A model generated the notes under the pieces. The model ran no database searches, was not told the origin of the DNA, and saw only the letters and a list, made by a program, of their open reading frames with translations. DNA of 64,000 nt from Rhynchonema sp. JSB1_4. Its lineage: Eukaryota > Nematoda > Chromadorea > Monhysterida > Xyalidae. The stretch is from assembly GCA_030248065.1 (NCBI GenBank), contig JASAMV010004335.1:1-64000 (forward strand), read 5' to 3'. The position numbers and the translations under genes are program-made. Shown here one piece after another: positions 25,213-36,300 of this stretch (position 1 is its first letter; each line of letters begins with the position of its first letter).

Positions 25213-25634
25213 CAGTGGTGTAGCTGGGGGGTGGGGGGGTGGGGGGGGGGGCCCCCCCCCCCCCTAGGTACAGTAGGTAGGTTGCCGCCCCTCGCCTGGT
25301 ACAGTAGGTAGGTTGCCGCCCCTCCCCTGGTACAGTAGGTAGGTTGCCGCCCCACCTAACTCTTCACCGAAAACATTCATTTTTGGCTTAAAATTGCATA
25401 AAATTAGCATATTTGTCTGCAAATAGGCGAAAAATCGCGCGCTGCGCGCGAAATTAGTGTTTTAGGCCACATTTTCTTCAGTATTTAGACATAAAAAATT
25501 TCGGTTTCCAGATGACCCCCCCCCCAAGTGGTACGACCCCCCCCCCTAGCTCGGCTGGTACAGTAGGTAGGTTGCCGCCCCGCATTTTGGGTGGTACAGT
25601 AGGTTGCCGCCCCGCCTGGGTAGCTACACCACTG
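25213..25634. mobile_element. hAT MITE, ACAGTAGGTAGG subfamily
   Basis: Ends CAGTGGTGTAGCT and AGCTACACCACTG. The 8-bp flanks CCCAAAAC and CTCAAAAC differ at one base. Subterminal ACAGTAGGTAGGTTGCCGCCCC is iterated and a CGCGCGCTGCGCGCG palindrome lies in the centre. It interrupts the ATTGGT minisatellite. Confidence 0.8.
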
Positions 25635-25975
25635 CTCAAAACCCAATACCAAACCAATACCAAACCCAATACCAACCCAATACCAGACCAAAAACCCAAT
25701 ACCAAACCAATACTAAGACCAATACCCAATACCCAATACCAATACCAACCCAATACCCAATACTCAATACCAATACCAACCCAATACCAAACCCAATACC
25801 AGGCACTTCAGTAGTATTGATCTGGTATTGGGTATTGGTATTGGTATTGGGTCTCACCCGGTATTGGTATTGGGTATTGGTATTGGGTCACCAATATGGT
25901 ATTGGTATTGGGTATTGGGTATTGGTACAAGGCCGGTATTGGTATTGGGTATTGGTATTGGGTGTCAAAAGTGGT
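25635..25975. repeat. ATTGGTATTGGGT minisatellite, blocks in both orientations
   Basis: CCAATACCC units fill 25640-25805 and GTATTGGTATTGGG units fill 25822-25975, so the array is inverted around 25810. Open frames reading NTQYQYQ or IGIGIGYWV come from this repeat and are not genes. Confidence 0.75.
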
Positions 25976-26026
25976 ATTGTGCCCAGGCCTACTTGTGCAC
26001 CACTATCAAGCGTTAATACACTGCTG

Positions 26027-26436
26027 CAATGGTGTGGCTGGGGGGGGGGTCCCCCCCAAGGTACAGTAGGTAGGTTGCCGCCCCTCGCCTGGTACAGTAG
26101 GTAGGTTGCCGCCCCTCCCCTGGTACAGTAGGTAGGTTGCCGCCCCACCCCCCACCTAACTTTTCACCCAAAACATTCATTTTTGGCTTAAAATTGCATA
26201 AAATTAGCGTATTTGTCTGCAAATAGGCGAAAAATCGCGCGCTGCGCGCGAAATTAGTGTTTTAGGCCACATTTTCTTCAGTATTTAGACATAAAAAATT
26301 TCGGTTTCCAGATGACCCCCCCCCCCCAAGTGGTACGTCCCCCCCCCCAGGCTCGGCTGGTACAGTAGGTAGGTTGCCGCCCCGCATTTTGGGTGGTACA
26401 GTAGGTTGCCGCCCCGCCGGGGTAGCTACACCACTG
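26027..26436. mobile_element. hAT MITE, ACAGTAGGTAGG subfamily, perfect duplication
   Basis: Starts CAATGGTGTGGCT and ends AGCTACACCACTG. Flanked by CACTGCTG at 26019-26026 and 26437-26444. Nearly identical inside to 25213-25634, so the two inserted recently or from one source. Confidence 0.88.
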
Positions 26437-27378
26437 CACTGCTGGGGGATGTTACTTAGGGGGGGGCTCTATTCCGGGGGGGGGCTCTATTAATTCACTG
26501 ACCCCTTTTTGGGGGGCTGTATTACGGGGGGTGCTCTATGGTGGGGGGCTGTATTTAGGTTTTTACGGTACCTACCACAAAACCCGAGGGGGGTTGGGGG
26601 GGTTGAGTACTTACCTCTCACAACTCCAAATCATACCTCTCACAAGCAATTTTATACCTTTTTAAGGCAAAAATCGGTGTTTTTCGACCTTATTTTCCCA
26701 AAAATCGCGCACTCTGCGCGCAAACCCACCCATAATACCTATTTTTAGGTGATTTTCGGCGAAAATTTTGAAAAAGTACTATTTTTACCTCAATTTTTGC
26801 CCAAAATTGTAGCACAAAACGGTGTTTTTTCGCCTTTTTGGGTGACCAAAATCATATCTCTCACGCTTCCGGTCCCAACCCCGCATCATACTTACCTCCC
26901 ACCCCACCCACACATGGGCCTGCCACTACACTGCTCCGGCCCGGCCCAATTTTTGGGATCAAAGGAAAAAATGGTAAAAAAGGCTAAAGTTTCTAAAAAT
27001 TTTCTTGGGAAAGCATGTTTATGTTTTTGTGATTCTGTTTCTGTGAGCCGGGTTCATTTGGGTGTCCCACAAAATGTGCACATAACTCTGCGGGAAGCAC
27101 AATTTTTGGAGATTTTGGTCAAGAAAGGCGCTTTTGGCTTGAAATTTGAGCAATTCGGGCCAGAGGGACCGGGCCGGGCCGCGATTTTGGACTTGGTCGA
27201 CCGGGCCCGGCCGGAGATTTGGGGGACCGGGCCGAGCAGCCCGGCCCGGTCCGGCCCGGTATGCCTAAATTCGAACGAAATTACCATTTTTTGAACCAAA
27301 ATTTTCAAAATTTTTGCGCTTCGCCCAATAACATTTCCTAGTTCTTGATCTTTTCAGTCATCGTTTTGAAGAAAGAAG

Positions 27379-27741
27379 CAGTGGTGTAGCTACCCATCCC
27401 ATACCCAGGCCTTTGCAAAATTGCAATCAACCCACTGTACCACCAAAAAAGCCTGCCTGCAATCAACCTACCTACTGTACCGTGTACCGATCGGCCGAGT
27501 TAGGGGGGTCATCCGGGAACAAAATTTTTATGTATACATATTGATGAAAATGTACTCTTAAGCGCTAATTTCGCGCGTCACGCGCGATTTTTCGCCTGTA
27601 TGGAGTGAAAAATACCGATTTTAAACCATTTTGAGCCAAAAATTACTCCTACAACTGTACCAGCCGGGGCGGCGACTTACGTACTGCATCAGGATGGCGC
27701 GTCAATCTACCTACCTACCCCTTCCCCCAGCTGCACCAGTG
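27379..27741. mobile_element. hAT MITE, ACAGTAGGTAGG subfamily, older copy in reverse
   Basis: Ends CAGTGGTGTAGCT and AGCTGCACCAGTG, with CTACCTACTGT motifs and a central CGCGCGTCACGCGCG palindrome. The flanking 8-mers match at only five positions, consistent with an older insertion. Confidence 0.65.
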
Positions 27742-28039
27742 AAAACAACTATTCCGCAGAAAATTGTCGAATTTTTTTCAGCTTTTTGGACTTTTTCAGT
27801 TTTCGGCCCTTGAAAATTGGCTGACCGGGCCGGGCCGGGCCGACCTGCAGCCCTCCACCGGGCCGGGCCGGGCCGGACTTTTCGCCGACCGGGCCGGCCC
27901 GGCCCGTTTCCGATCTCTGATTCGGGCCGGCAAGTCGCATTATATCCTCTGAACGCATAACAAACGGGCATCATGTACCTTTGTAAGACTGTCAAGCCCT
28001 TAATACATAGAAATTTCGTTTTGGGGGCTCTATTTAAGG

Positions 28040-28736
28040 TATACTGGCGGATGGAATGGAAACAAACCGTTTTTTCACTGAAAAAAAACCGGGTTCATCT
28101 GGGACGTGAAAAAAAACCGAAAAAAAACGAAAAAACCTCAGCCTCCGGGAAACATCGGTCTTTTTTCACGAAATTTTCCAATTTTTGACAGAAGTTGGGA
28201 AATATTTTTGTTCAGAACAACTTTGGCCGAGCGCGGGCGATGTCAATGTGGCTTGTTTCAACTATTTTAGTAACAATAAGCATCAAAAACACTCTGGCAC
28301 CACTGTAGTGTCTGTGCTAACATTAGTAAAGGCAGTCTACGGGAGGTTGTCACTCAGCCCCCGAATACCGTAACCCACGGTAAGCGAGATCGTTGCGAGA
28401 TCAATGCTGATCGCTGCTTATCGACACGTGTATTAGCGGCAGCAAGCTGGAAATTGTCATCGTGCGCGTCGATCCCAAAACTTCGAAATGTTGGTTGGTG
28501 TTGGCCCTAACACGCAAAACATAGATAAAAAACAAAATGGTCTCGACACGATCTTTGCAGATCAAAATTATGGTGGGTTACGGTATTCGGGGGCTGAGTG
28601 ACAACCCCCATGTGTAGATTGCCTTTATGTGTCAAAAATACTTTATTTGGGCTTCCCCTATCCTTATAGGTACACTGCGGGTCTTTATCGGTTTTTTTTT
28701 CACGAAATATAAAAAACCGGTTTTTCCGCCAGTATA
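28040..28736. mobile_element. TATACTGGCGG element, copy 1
   Basis: Ends TATACTGGCGG and CCGCCAGTATA. The inside (GACAGAAGTTGGGAAATATTTTTGTTCAGAACAAC and onward) is shared in reverse with 45738-46126. It is lengthened here by a nested MITE at 28327-28628. The flanking 8-mers are only partly alike. Confidence 0.6.
28327..28628. mobile_element. 300-bp MITE with about 50-bp inverted ends
   Basis: TTGTCACTCAGCCCCCGAAT...GTAACCCAC is exactly mirrored on the right. The outer TAAAGGCA...TCTAC arms are imperfect. The related element at 45738-46126 lacks this segment, which confirms an insertion, probably at TA. Confidence 0.7.
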
Positions 28737-28768
28737 TATTTAGGTTTTCACGGCAGGATCGGGCCCGG

Positions 28769-29107
28769 CAATGGTGTAGCAGGGGGGTCCCTCCAAGGTA
28801 CAGTAGGTAGGTAGGTTGACGCTCCATCCTGGTACAGTAGGTAGGTCGCCGCCCGGCGGCTGGTATAGTAAGTTGCTATTTTTGGCTCAAAATGGTATGA
28901 AATCGGTATTTTTCACCCCAAATAGGCGAAAAATCGCGCGCTACGCGCGAAATTAGCGTTTTAGAGTTCATTTTCATCAAAATTTCGACCTAAAAAATTT
29001 TCTTCCCCCCCCCCCTAGCTGGGCCGGTACGGTACAGTAGGTATGTTGTCGCCCCACATTTTTGGTGGTACAGTAGGTTGCCGCCCGCCTGGGTAGCTAC
29101 ACCGCTG
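28769..29107. mobile_element. hAT MITE, ACAGTAGGTAGG subfamily, perfect duplication
   Basis: Starts CAATGGTGTAGC and ends AGCTACACCGCTG, flanked by GGGCCCGG at 28761-28768 and 29108-29115. Iterated ACAGTAGGTAGGT and central CGCGCGCTACGCGCG. Confidence 0.85.
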
Positions 29108-29386
29108 GGGCCCGGCTCGACTGACCAAAAAGCCAAAACTGATGCGTGTTCCTGCGTTTGTGGTTCGGTCTCTGTGAACTGCAAAATTAACCACGTTTTT
29201 GCATTTGGCCGAAAATTTGCCTAAAACAGGTTTTGTCGAGGTTTGCATCAGCAAGCGAGCTTGAGCATTCTGGAGCAAAAATGGGCGATTTTTACGGTTT
29301 TTGGAAAAAAATTCAGATTAGTGAATGTTGATTGCTTTGGTGAAACTGAAAGTCACCAGGACCGAAAAGATGAAAAAATGAATTAC
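29108..29386. other. Remnant of a GC-rich repeat upstream of PARP1
   Basis: Contains CATCAGCAAGCGAGC and GGGCGATTTTTACGGTTTT, which recur inside the hAT MITE at 30053-30472. No coding sequence is seen. Confidence 0.4.
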
Positions 29387-29505
29387 CGTAAAACCTAAAA
29401 TACAAGGGGGGCTGTATTTTTTCACTAACCCCTTTTAGGGGGGCTGTATTTTTGGGGGGCTCTATTTTTTTTTGGGGGGGGGCTCTATTTTAGGGAATAC
29501 TATTG
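29387..29505. mobile_element. Truncated GGGGGGGCTCTATT element abutting the PARP1 5' end
   Basis: Begins CCGTAAAACCTAAAATACAAG after TA and has the TTCACTAACCCC and GGGGGGCTCTATTTT blocks. The right terminus is eroded. It ends within 60 bp of the PARP1 start codon. Confidence 0.6.
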
Positions 29506-29506
29506 C

Positions 29507-29508
29507 AG
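29507..29508 (+). promoter_or_regulatory. Acceptor-type AG upstream of the PARP1 ATG (possible trans-splice site)
   Basis: TACTATTGCAG ends 56 nt before the ATG, with no upstream coding exon found. Similar AGs precede the BTB, TMEM131 and AMPK gamma start codons, which suggests spliced-leader addition. The alternative is a 5' UTR intron. Confidence 0.45.
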
Positions 29509-29564
29509 GATCTGCGGCATTTCACCCACCCACACCCATCACTACACTTTCACAAGCCAACAAC

Positions 29565-32500
29565 ATGGTTCGCCGTTCGTTCGTATTTCCCGATGGTGAA
29601 ATTGTTACTATCGATGGCGATGATGATTCCAATTCATTTGATCAAGGAGACACGACCAAGTCGGACACCACCACGACAGGTGCTGCGCCTGTGCGTTCCG
29701 CTGCCGGATCTGACGATCAAAATGCCGCAATTGGTGGAAATGAGCCGAATGAGAACGAATCTTCGATGGCGGCTTGTTCGAATGCAAATGTCGACGACGA
29801 CGCCTTTCACGATCATCGAATGCCGATCAAAGTACCGTACTCGGTCGAATACGCGGTCGATGCGAGCTCGACGTGCAACGCGTGCATGCTTACCATCAAA
29901 CAGGTGCGTGTGTGATACGAGTGCAGAAGATGTTTTTTAAACGGCGGATTTTTTAGGTGAAAAAATCACCGAGGAAAATCTCAGTCGGCAGAAGATCAGC
30001 GTAAAATGAACGTCTTTGTTATACCGCACCGTATTCCCTAAAGAGGAACAGGCAGTGGTGTCGTTGGGAAATCAAAAAGTCAGGATACCGGATACCCAAA
30101 ATCCAAAATTTTCGGATACCGGATACCCAAAATGAAAAATCTCGGATACCAGGGGGGTTGCTCCCTAAAATAAAAAATCTCGGATACCCAGGGGGGGTTG
30201 TTCAAAAAAAGGTCAATTTTGTAGAAGAAAGTCGAGCAAAATCGGTGTTGAAAGTGCAAAAAATGGTCATTTTGGGGGCTATGCTTGCGCCAGCAAGCGA
30301 TTGCGAGCATTTTGGAGATAAAAACGGGCGATTTTTACGGTTTTCGGAAAAATTTTAGGGTAGGATACCCCTGGACAAAAAGTCAGGATACCGGATACCC
30401 CTGGGTGAAAAAATCAAGATACCGGATACCGGATACTAGGGGGTAACCCCCTCCCCCCCAACGACACCACTGGGAACAGGGCTTTATTTGTTTACTTGGT
30501 CATTATCAAATTATCAAAAATATTACATATTTTACCATTTACCGAGCCAGTGTGGTTCCGGATCTGGGAGAGCGGATTCTCCACTTTTTTCGGAGAGGTA
30601 AACAGTGTACCACTCCGAGGCAGTGTAGTTCCTGGGGGAGGGGGCCCCCCTCGGGTATGTCTGTTCCCCCTCCATGGTACGCCTGCCCCACTGTTCCCCC
30701 TCCGGGTACGTCTGCTCCCCTAATATTTACCTAAAATAGGCAAATTTTGGCCTAAAATAGTCATTTTTAGGCATAAAATGAGTGATTTTTAGGTCAATGT
30801 CGTCAAAAATCGCCAAAATACCCTTTTTATTGATATTTTTTTCCTAAAAAGGGCAAAAATAAGCCAAATTTTCGACCTCAAAAAATGACTTTTCCCCAAA
30901 TTTGGGTCCTCCCCCCTTCCGGGTCCTTCCCCCTCTTCCCCCCCCCAGGTGGGTACGTCTGTTCCCCCTCCGAAAAAAGGGGGGTACCGCCTGTTCCCCC
31001 TCCGGACCAGGAACTACACTGCTCCGAGGGAAAGGGGGACACTGCTACTGGTGGTTGGTGAAGTGGTAAAGTGGCTGTGAAGTCGAAATACAGGAATTTG
31101 ACTGTGTGATTTTGCCTATTGAACAAGCTTGCCTCATAACCGCCAATTTGAATTGTTAAAGTGGGGGTCCGGTCCAGGCAGTGGGGGTACTGCGCCAAAC
31201 TTGTTCAACTTTTCACAGGTTCTGGGCGACATTAATCCGAATACAATCCCATTTACAGAACTTTGATTGAAGCAGTATCGACCGAGAACAGCGTTGTCAA
31301 CGGTACCAACTCGGGAACAAAACAAATTTCCTACCGGCTGCCCAAAAATGACATTTATAGCGTGTGAAGACTGGTCACCAATCTCTTTTTATTCGCTGGG
31401 TTACGGTAGTTTCAGAACTGCACTGGATAGAAAAATGTTTCACACATGCCAACTCACCACCTGTAGATAAGCGCACCAACATTTGGGGAACAAAACGCTT
31501 GATGACCACGCTGGTTTGGGCTGTGCTACCGTAACCCAGCAAATAGAAAGAGATTGCTGACCTATCTTCACACGTTATGAATGTCGTTTTTGGGCAGCTG
31601 GTCCGGAATATTTTATACTCCTGGGGTGGTATCTTTGACGATATCGTTCTCGGTCGATGCTGAGGCTACCAATTTCATATAAACTGCATTATATTCACAT
31701 GAATTGCGACAAACGGACCTGAAATTTTCAGCAACTTTGGTGACCGGACCGAACTGCCTGGACCCAAGCTTTAAATGTAATATTGAACCAAGGTGGATGG
31801 AGTTTTCGTGTGTGTGCACGTGGAGTGGGGAGGGGGACTGTATTCTTGCGAGTGCGGCAGGCGGATCAAGCCAATGTACATTCATGATAGATGCCCGCAA
31901 AAAAGCAATCATCTCTATGTTTGGATAATGTTTGCGCACAGGACACCATCCGCATGAGTCGTCGCACGCGTGACCGACTGGGCAGGGTGCTCGAGAATTT
32001 CTTTCATTTCAACTGTTTCTGGCTGGAGTTGGATCGATTGGGCGTCAAACCGTTGGAATCAGAAATAAAAGGCATCGACTGGCTCAAATGGGAAGATCAG
32101 GAGAAAATTGGCGACAAACTGCAAGGCAAACAAGTTAAACACGACGATCATGGTTCGATTTGTTTTTTTTTTCGAAATCTATTTTGTCCGACTCTCTGGG
32201 AAGCAAGTGCGTAGCGTAATGATGCATGTCCTAGTTTTATCACTGCTATTAATTTGGACTCGACATTCGATTTCGGTCGGCTTGATCGAACGAATGTTTT
32301 TGTCGACTATGGAAACATCTAGTGGCTGAAGTCGCACAAACATAACTGTCTGTCTGCTTGCCCAGAGCCCGTTATCATTCGAACATCCCGTGCGTTGGCG
32401 TGCGATCTACCGTTGGTGAACAACAAGCCGATGAAATTCGTGGCCGAAATAGCGAAAAGTTGGAAGACCGAGTGCAAACATTGTGGCCAGCTGATTCCGA

Positions 32501-33306
32501 AGGTTGGTCGCATCTCAATTATTCGTCACGTACAAGACGTTTGCAAGCTTTTCGGTTGTTCGGTTAATCATTCGGACCCGGACACCTGTGCTGATCGTAA
32601 GATATCATTGTGCACCGCTGGTGTGCGGAAACCAGCCGGATACATACGGAACTCAGAAAATCTTCTTTTTCGTCGCGGCAGTGCTATGGCTGGGGGAGCA
32701 ACCACCAAAACAGTTCAAAATGAGGATTTTTCAAGCCCCAAATGCATGTTTTGCCTGTTTCAGGCCTTTGCCGGACAAAATTTTCTCCTGAATAGGCGTT
32801 TCTGGACCATGGGTAACCTTCTGTACTGCAAACATTTTTGAAAACAAAACGTTTTTTCTTCGAAAAACGGGTATTTTTTCAAACATATATATTTTTAGCC
32901 CTAAATCCTGAGATAGTACCCCGGTATCTCCCCTTGTTCGGCCCCGAGGAACAGTATCTCCCTCGCAGAGGTAGTCATAGCACTGGCTTGTCTGTTATTG
33001 AAACGTTCATCATTTGCAACAATTATTCTGCTTGTAGGACGAAGGCAAAATCGGCGTTGGCGGTAAAACATGGTATCATGTCAGATGTTTCTGTCAGAAC
33101 GTCGTCAAATGGGGCCTGATGGGTGACCCGGGCAGGTGTGTCGCATCTGTATGTCGTTTTTGTCGTAAAAAATATTGTTTTACTTTGAGCGTCGTCATTC
33201 ACATTTGCTAATGTTTCTTTCCTATTGTCAGATTGATACCAGGCAGTGACAAATTGGCTCCGAGAGAGCGCCAGTTTCTGCACGTTGTGCTTAAGCCAAA
33301 TTACGG
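29565..33306 (+). CDS. PARP1: PARP1 exons 1-5: leader and zinc fingers 1 and 2
   Basis: Exons 29565-29903, 31942-32152, 32366-32529, 33038-33135 and 33232-33306. Finger 1 is [20 protein letters not shown], then FFHFNCFW and WEDQEKI (Cys-Cys-His-Cys). Finger 2 is [19 protein letters not shown], then [10 protein letters not shown]. Both keep the ligands that clamp DNA ends. The first intron is 2 kb and carries two hAT MITEs and another inverted-repeat element. Exon 2 ends at a GTTCGA donor and exon 3 at GTACAA; both are required by reading phase. Confidence 0.93.
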
Positions 33307-36300
33307 GTATTTTTTTGTTCGTTTTTTGATTACAATGGTAACTTGACTGACCTAAATACTTGACCGAAGTGCGGAGGACTCACCTTTTTGCAGTAAATTC
33401 ATGACCAATGCCGGTTTGTTCACCAGCGACAGTGAGCCGAACGCAAAGCAGCAAAAGACTGATCCGAACTGTGACCTGAAACAACAGCTGAAGGCATGTG
33501 TGCTTTTGAGTTTTTTATTGGGCATTTAATTTTGACATTTGCAGTTGCAAGCCGAGCTGGCATGGAAACTGCGTGAGGACTTGATAGCCCACGTGCCGGT
33601 GAAGGACCAAGAATCGGTGTTGAAAGCAAACGGCCAGGCAGTGCCAAAGGGTGATGATCAGGTGCAGTTGGGTGGATAAATTGTTTGTCATTCACCACGT
33701 AGCTTGGCTTTTTCAATCCCGCCGCGACCATCTTTGTTTGGCGTCTTTCCGGTTTCGGAGGGTGTTTCAGTCTGGAGCCTTTGCATAACCTTTTACGTAA
33801 ATTTGAGCATGCTAAAAAATCAGAATGAGAGGGGGATGACAAAAGTAAAGGTACATCATATTACGTATTCCTTATCGATGTAGCGGTCGCCCGCTGTTTA
33901 CTCTTATTGAGGCTGAAGTTTTGGTCGTTTTTTTTCAGGTTTTGAATCGACTGGTTGACTGCCTGATGTTTGGTGCACTGCAGCCATGCGACCAGTGCAA
34001 CAGCAAGGGCCAAATGGTGTTCAGGTATGCTCTGTTGCTGGCATTTTGCACACTGGCGCAATTTGCAAGTAGATTTCTGTATTTTATCAGCACATGCATG
34101 TTTCTGACATCTGGGTCCAAACTAAAGTCTGACTAATTGTTCAAAAGCTTGCTTTTGTGCAATGTTTAGCGGTTAATCAAAAGCTGCCTGAACGCTTCCT
34201 CCGTTTGTAACAGCACGACGAAACAAGCGTACTTCTGTGCCACCGGACACGTGAGCGAATGGACCAAATGTCTGCACTCGCAGCGCAACCCGCCGAGACG
34301 ACCCTGCACCATTCCGCACTATCTCGCGTCAAATCAATGGCTGGCCTATTATCGGTAATCTAGGCATTTTTTTCATCCGATATTTTTGTGACGTATCGAA
34401 ATGGTTGTCGGATCGGTCACGCGACTTTTTCTACTTTCTAAGGATATTGAAAGATTTCGTGGAGCCACTAATTTCACCGATTGCACAAATGAACAACTTT
34501 GAAGCGCGGCGAAATTAGCAGCTCCAGCGAATCTCTTGATGCCCTAGTGCAAAATCGCACGTGGTGACCAAGCCAAGTCCGATCGGATCACCCAAAAATA
34601 CCGACAAAAATGATTGTGTCCGCCTTGGCTTTTTCAGCAACTGTCCGGTGCCAGCTGGCCGTGAGCGTGTCTACCGCCAAGTCAGAACGCCTGCTGCCAG
34701 TGCTGTTCGGTGCGTTGATTGATGTGATTTTTGTAAATTCTTTTATATGTTCGTAGTTCGTTGAAACATCTAGAGCGTGGTTTGTCATTGCAGCAGCCGT
34801 GTGCACATTCCCGAGTCGCTAGCTGCCACTGCGCTCACGGAAAAGAACGAAAGGACGATTGCAACGAACGTATGTTCATCAAAACATGCGTGTAATGTTA
34901 TGTTTTCACTGACCAAATGTGGTGTTAGATTTCATGGGATCGGTGTAGCCTCCTCCTTCGGCCAAATGGTGGCAAAATTGTGAGCGGTCCCGTTATTACA
35001 GATGGGTGCCGTGCTAACTTCGGCCACAGCGGACGACGAAACGAACAGCAAAAGCGTCAAGTTGCAAGTGAAGGGTGGCGCTGCCGTCGATCCGGACTGC
35101 GGTATCGATGACATTGATGTGAGTCTGAATTTTAGCCTACTGTACTGAGGTTGAACTTGTAACATCGTATGGTAAGTTTCTAATTTCGTTGCCTCATGCA
35201 TTTTTACAGACGCAGGAAAACTTGCGTTCGAAGTCGAAGCAGGTAACAAGCTCAACACACAGTCAACACGCCACGCAGCGCTTGACACACGCAGGTTGTG
35301 TGACTGAAACATTCGAAATGCACACGATCCAGCTGCGTGGCTTGTTGACTGTGTGTTGAGCTTGTTGCCTGCTTCGACTTCGAACGCGAGTTTTCCTGCG
35401 TCTGTAAAAATGCATGAGGCAGCGAAATTAGAAATTTACTATGAAGCTTAGAATTACCGCGTTGGAAATCATTTTTATTCAGCCAAATAATTTAACCTCG
35501 ATTTTTTCAGTCGATACACGTGTACAAGGATTCGAGCCAGGTGCTTTGGTCGTGCGTGCTGGGCAAGTTTCAGATCGAAACCGACACCAACTCATACCTC
35601 AAAATGCAGATACTCAAACACGACACGCAAAAGTCGAAGTTTGTCTAACGAGTTCTTGTGTTTTAATTCGGACAACGGTAATTTGGGTAGATAATTTGAT
35701 CTAATGCACAGGTTTTGGCTGTATCGCAAAACGGGTCGCATCGGTGATTCGCAAGCGATAACAAAATGCGTCAAAATGAGCATGACACAGGCGCGCAACG
35801 ATTTTGCCACGTTGGTTTCGCTTTTTGTGTGTCCATGGCGCTGCTGTGGGTGTCAAGATATTTTAGGGTCTGCTGTAAATTGCAGCTACTATGAGAAGAA
35901 AACGGGCAATGTTTGGCAGGGCGCACGAACGTCGATGGACAAGAAGCCCGGCAAAATGTATCCCATCAATTTCGGTGACGTGGTACGTTTTTGATTGGCG
36001 TGGTATGGCCCGTGTTTTATATCTACTGAGGCCATAAATTACGACCAGGGATGAAAAGAAGGTATTGTAGACGTTTGCACTGGTCGAACCTGTCGGTCAA
36101 CCACAGTGAGTCGCCGGGTGGCGCGCACCGATTACTGCGTTTGATACGTGCCTCTGAGATACCATTTTTTGACTGTATTCAAAGTGGCTTGATTTTCCGT
36201 TTCCCATTTCCTAGAAACAATCGATCGGTGGCACTGTGAAAGGTCCGGAGCCGGGTTCGTGCTCGAAACTGGCGCCGGCCGTCCAGAAGTTGGTCGGTAT

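Larger units (their letters stand above)
24241..26568. mobile_element. TA-flanked element of the GGGGGGGCTCTATT family (outer copy)
   Basis: Ends CCGGAAAACCCTAAATAG and CTGTATTTAGGTTTTTACGG are inverted and flanked by TA. The inside carries repeated GGGGGGGCTCTATT and ATTCACTGACCCC blocks. A second copy (24686-25129), a minisatellite and two hAT elements are inserted in it. TA targets suggest the Tc1/mariner group. No transposase is present. Confidence 0.65.
24184..26933. mobile_element. hAT-type element with perfect 8-bp duplication, itself filled with insertions
   Basis: The element begins CATAGTAGTGGCTG and ends CTGCCACTACACTG. It is flanked on both sides by CTCCGGCC (24176-24183 and 26934-26941). 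Its own sequence survives only at the two ends, where AGTACTTACC motifs repeat, with a central CGCGCACTCTGCGCGC palindrome near 26710. All between 24241 and 26568 is later insertion. Confidence 0.8.
24153..27919. mobile_element. GC-rich hAT-like element carrying nested insertions
   Basis: Termini CAGAGATCG (left) and CGATCTCTG (right) bracket GGCCGGGCC-rich arms like those of 63041-63853. The flanking 8-mers match only weakly (ATTTAGGA and ATTCGGGC). The left arm is broken after 30 bp by the element at 24184-26933. A second hAT copy, 27379-27741, lies in the right part. Confidence 0.5.
27935..28755. mobile_element. Part of a GGGGGGGCTCTATT element split by a TATACTGGCGG element
   Basis: TCGCATTATATCCTCTGAACG through TTAATACATAG matches the inside of the 24.9-kb copy, and ATATTTAGGTTTTCACGG is its right end. 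The left end is missing. Confidence 0.5.

Noticed and set aside
24525..25975. Direct repeats considered as a CRISPR array
   Set aside because: There are no unique spacers of constant length, the units are 6-13 bp and inverted, and the genome is eukaryotic.
24406..26148. Open frames reading repeated IGIGYW or NTQYQY
   Set aside because: They come from the ATTGGT minisatellite and have no start or splice context.
29957..29997. Possible PARP1 mini-exon reading [15 protein letters not shown]
   Set aside because: Exon 1 joins directly to the exon at 31942 in phase, with zinc-finger spacing equal to the family. The extra exon would break the finger.
36051..36214. Possible extra PARP1 exon between exons 16 and 17
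   Set aside because: The flanking exons already join in phase 0 with family-like spacing, and this stretch has no PARP resemblance.
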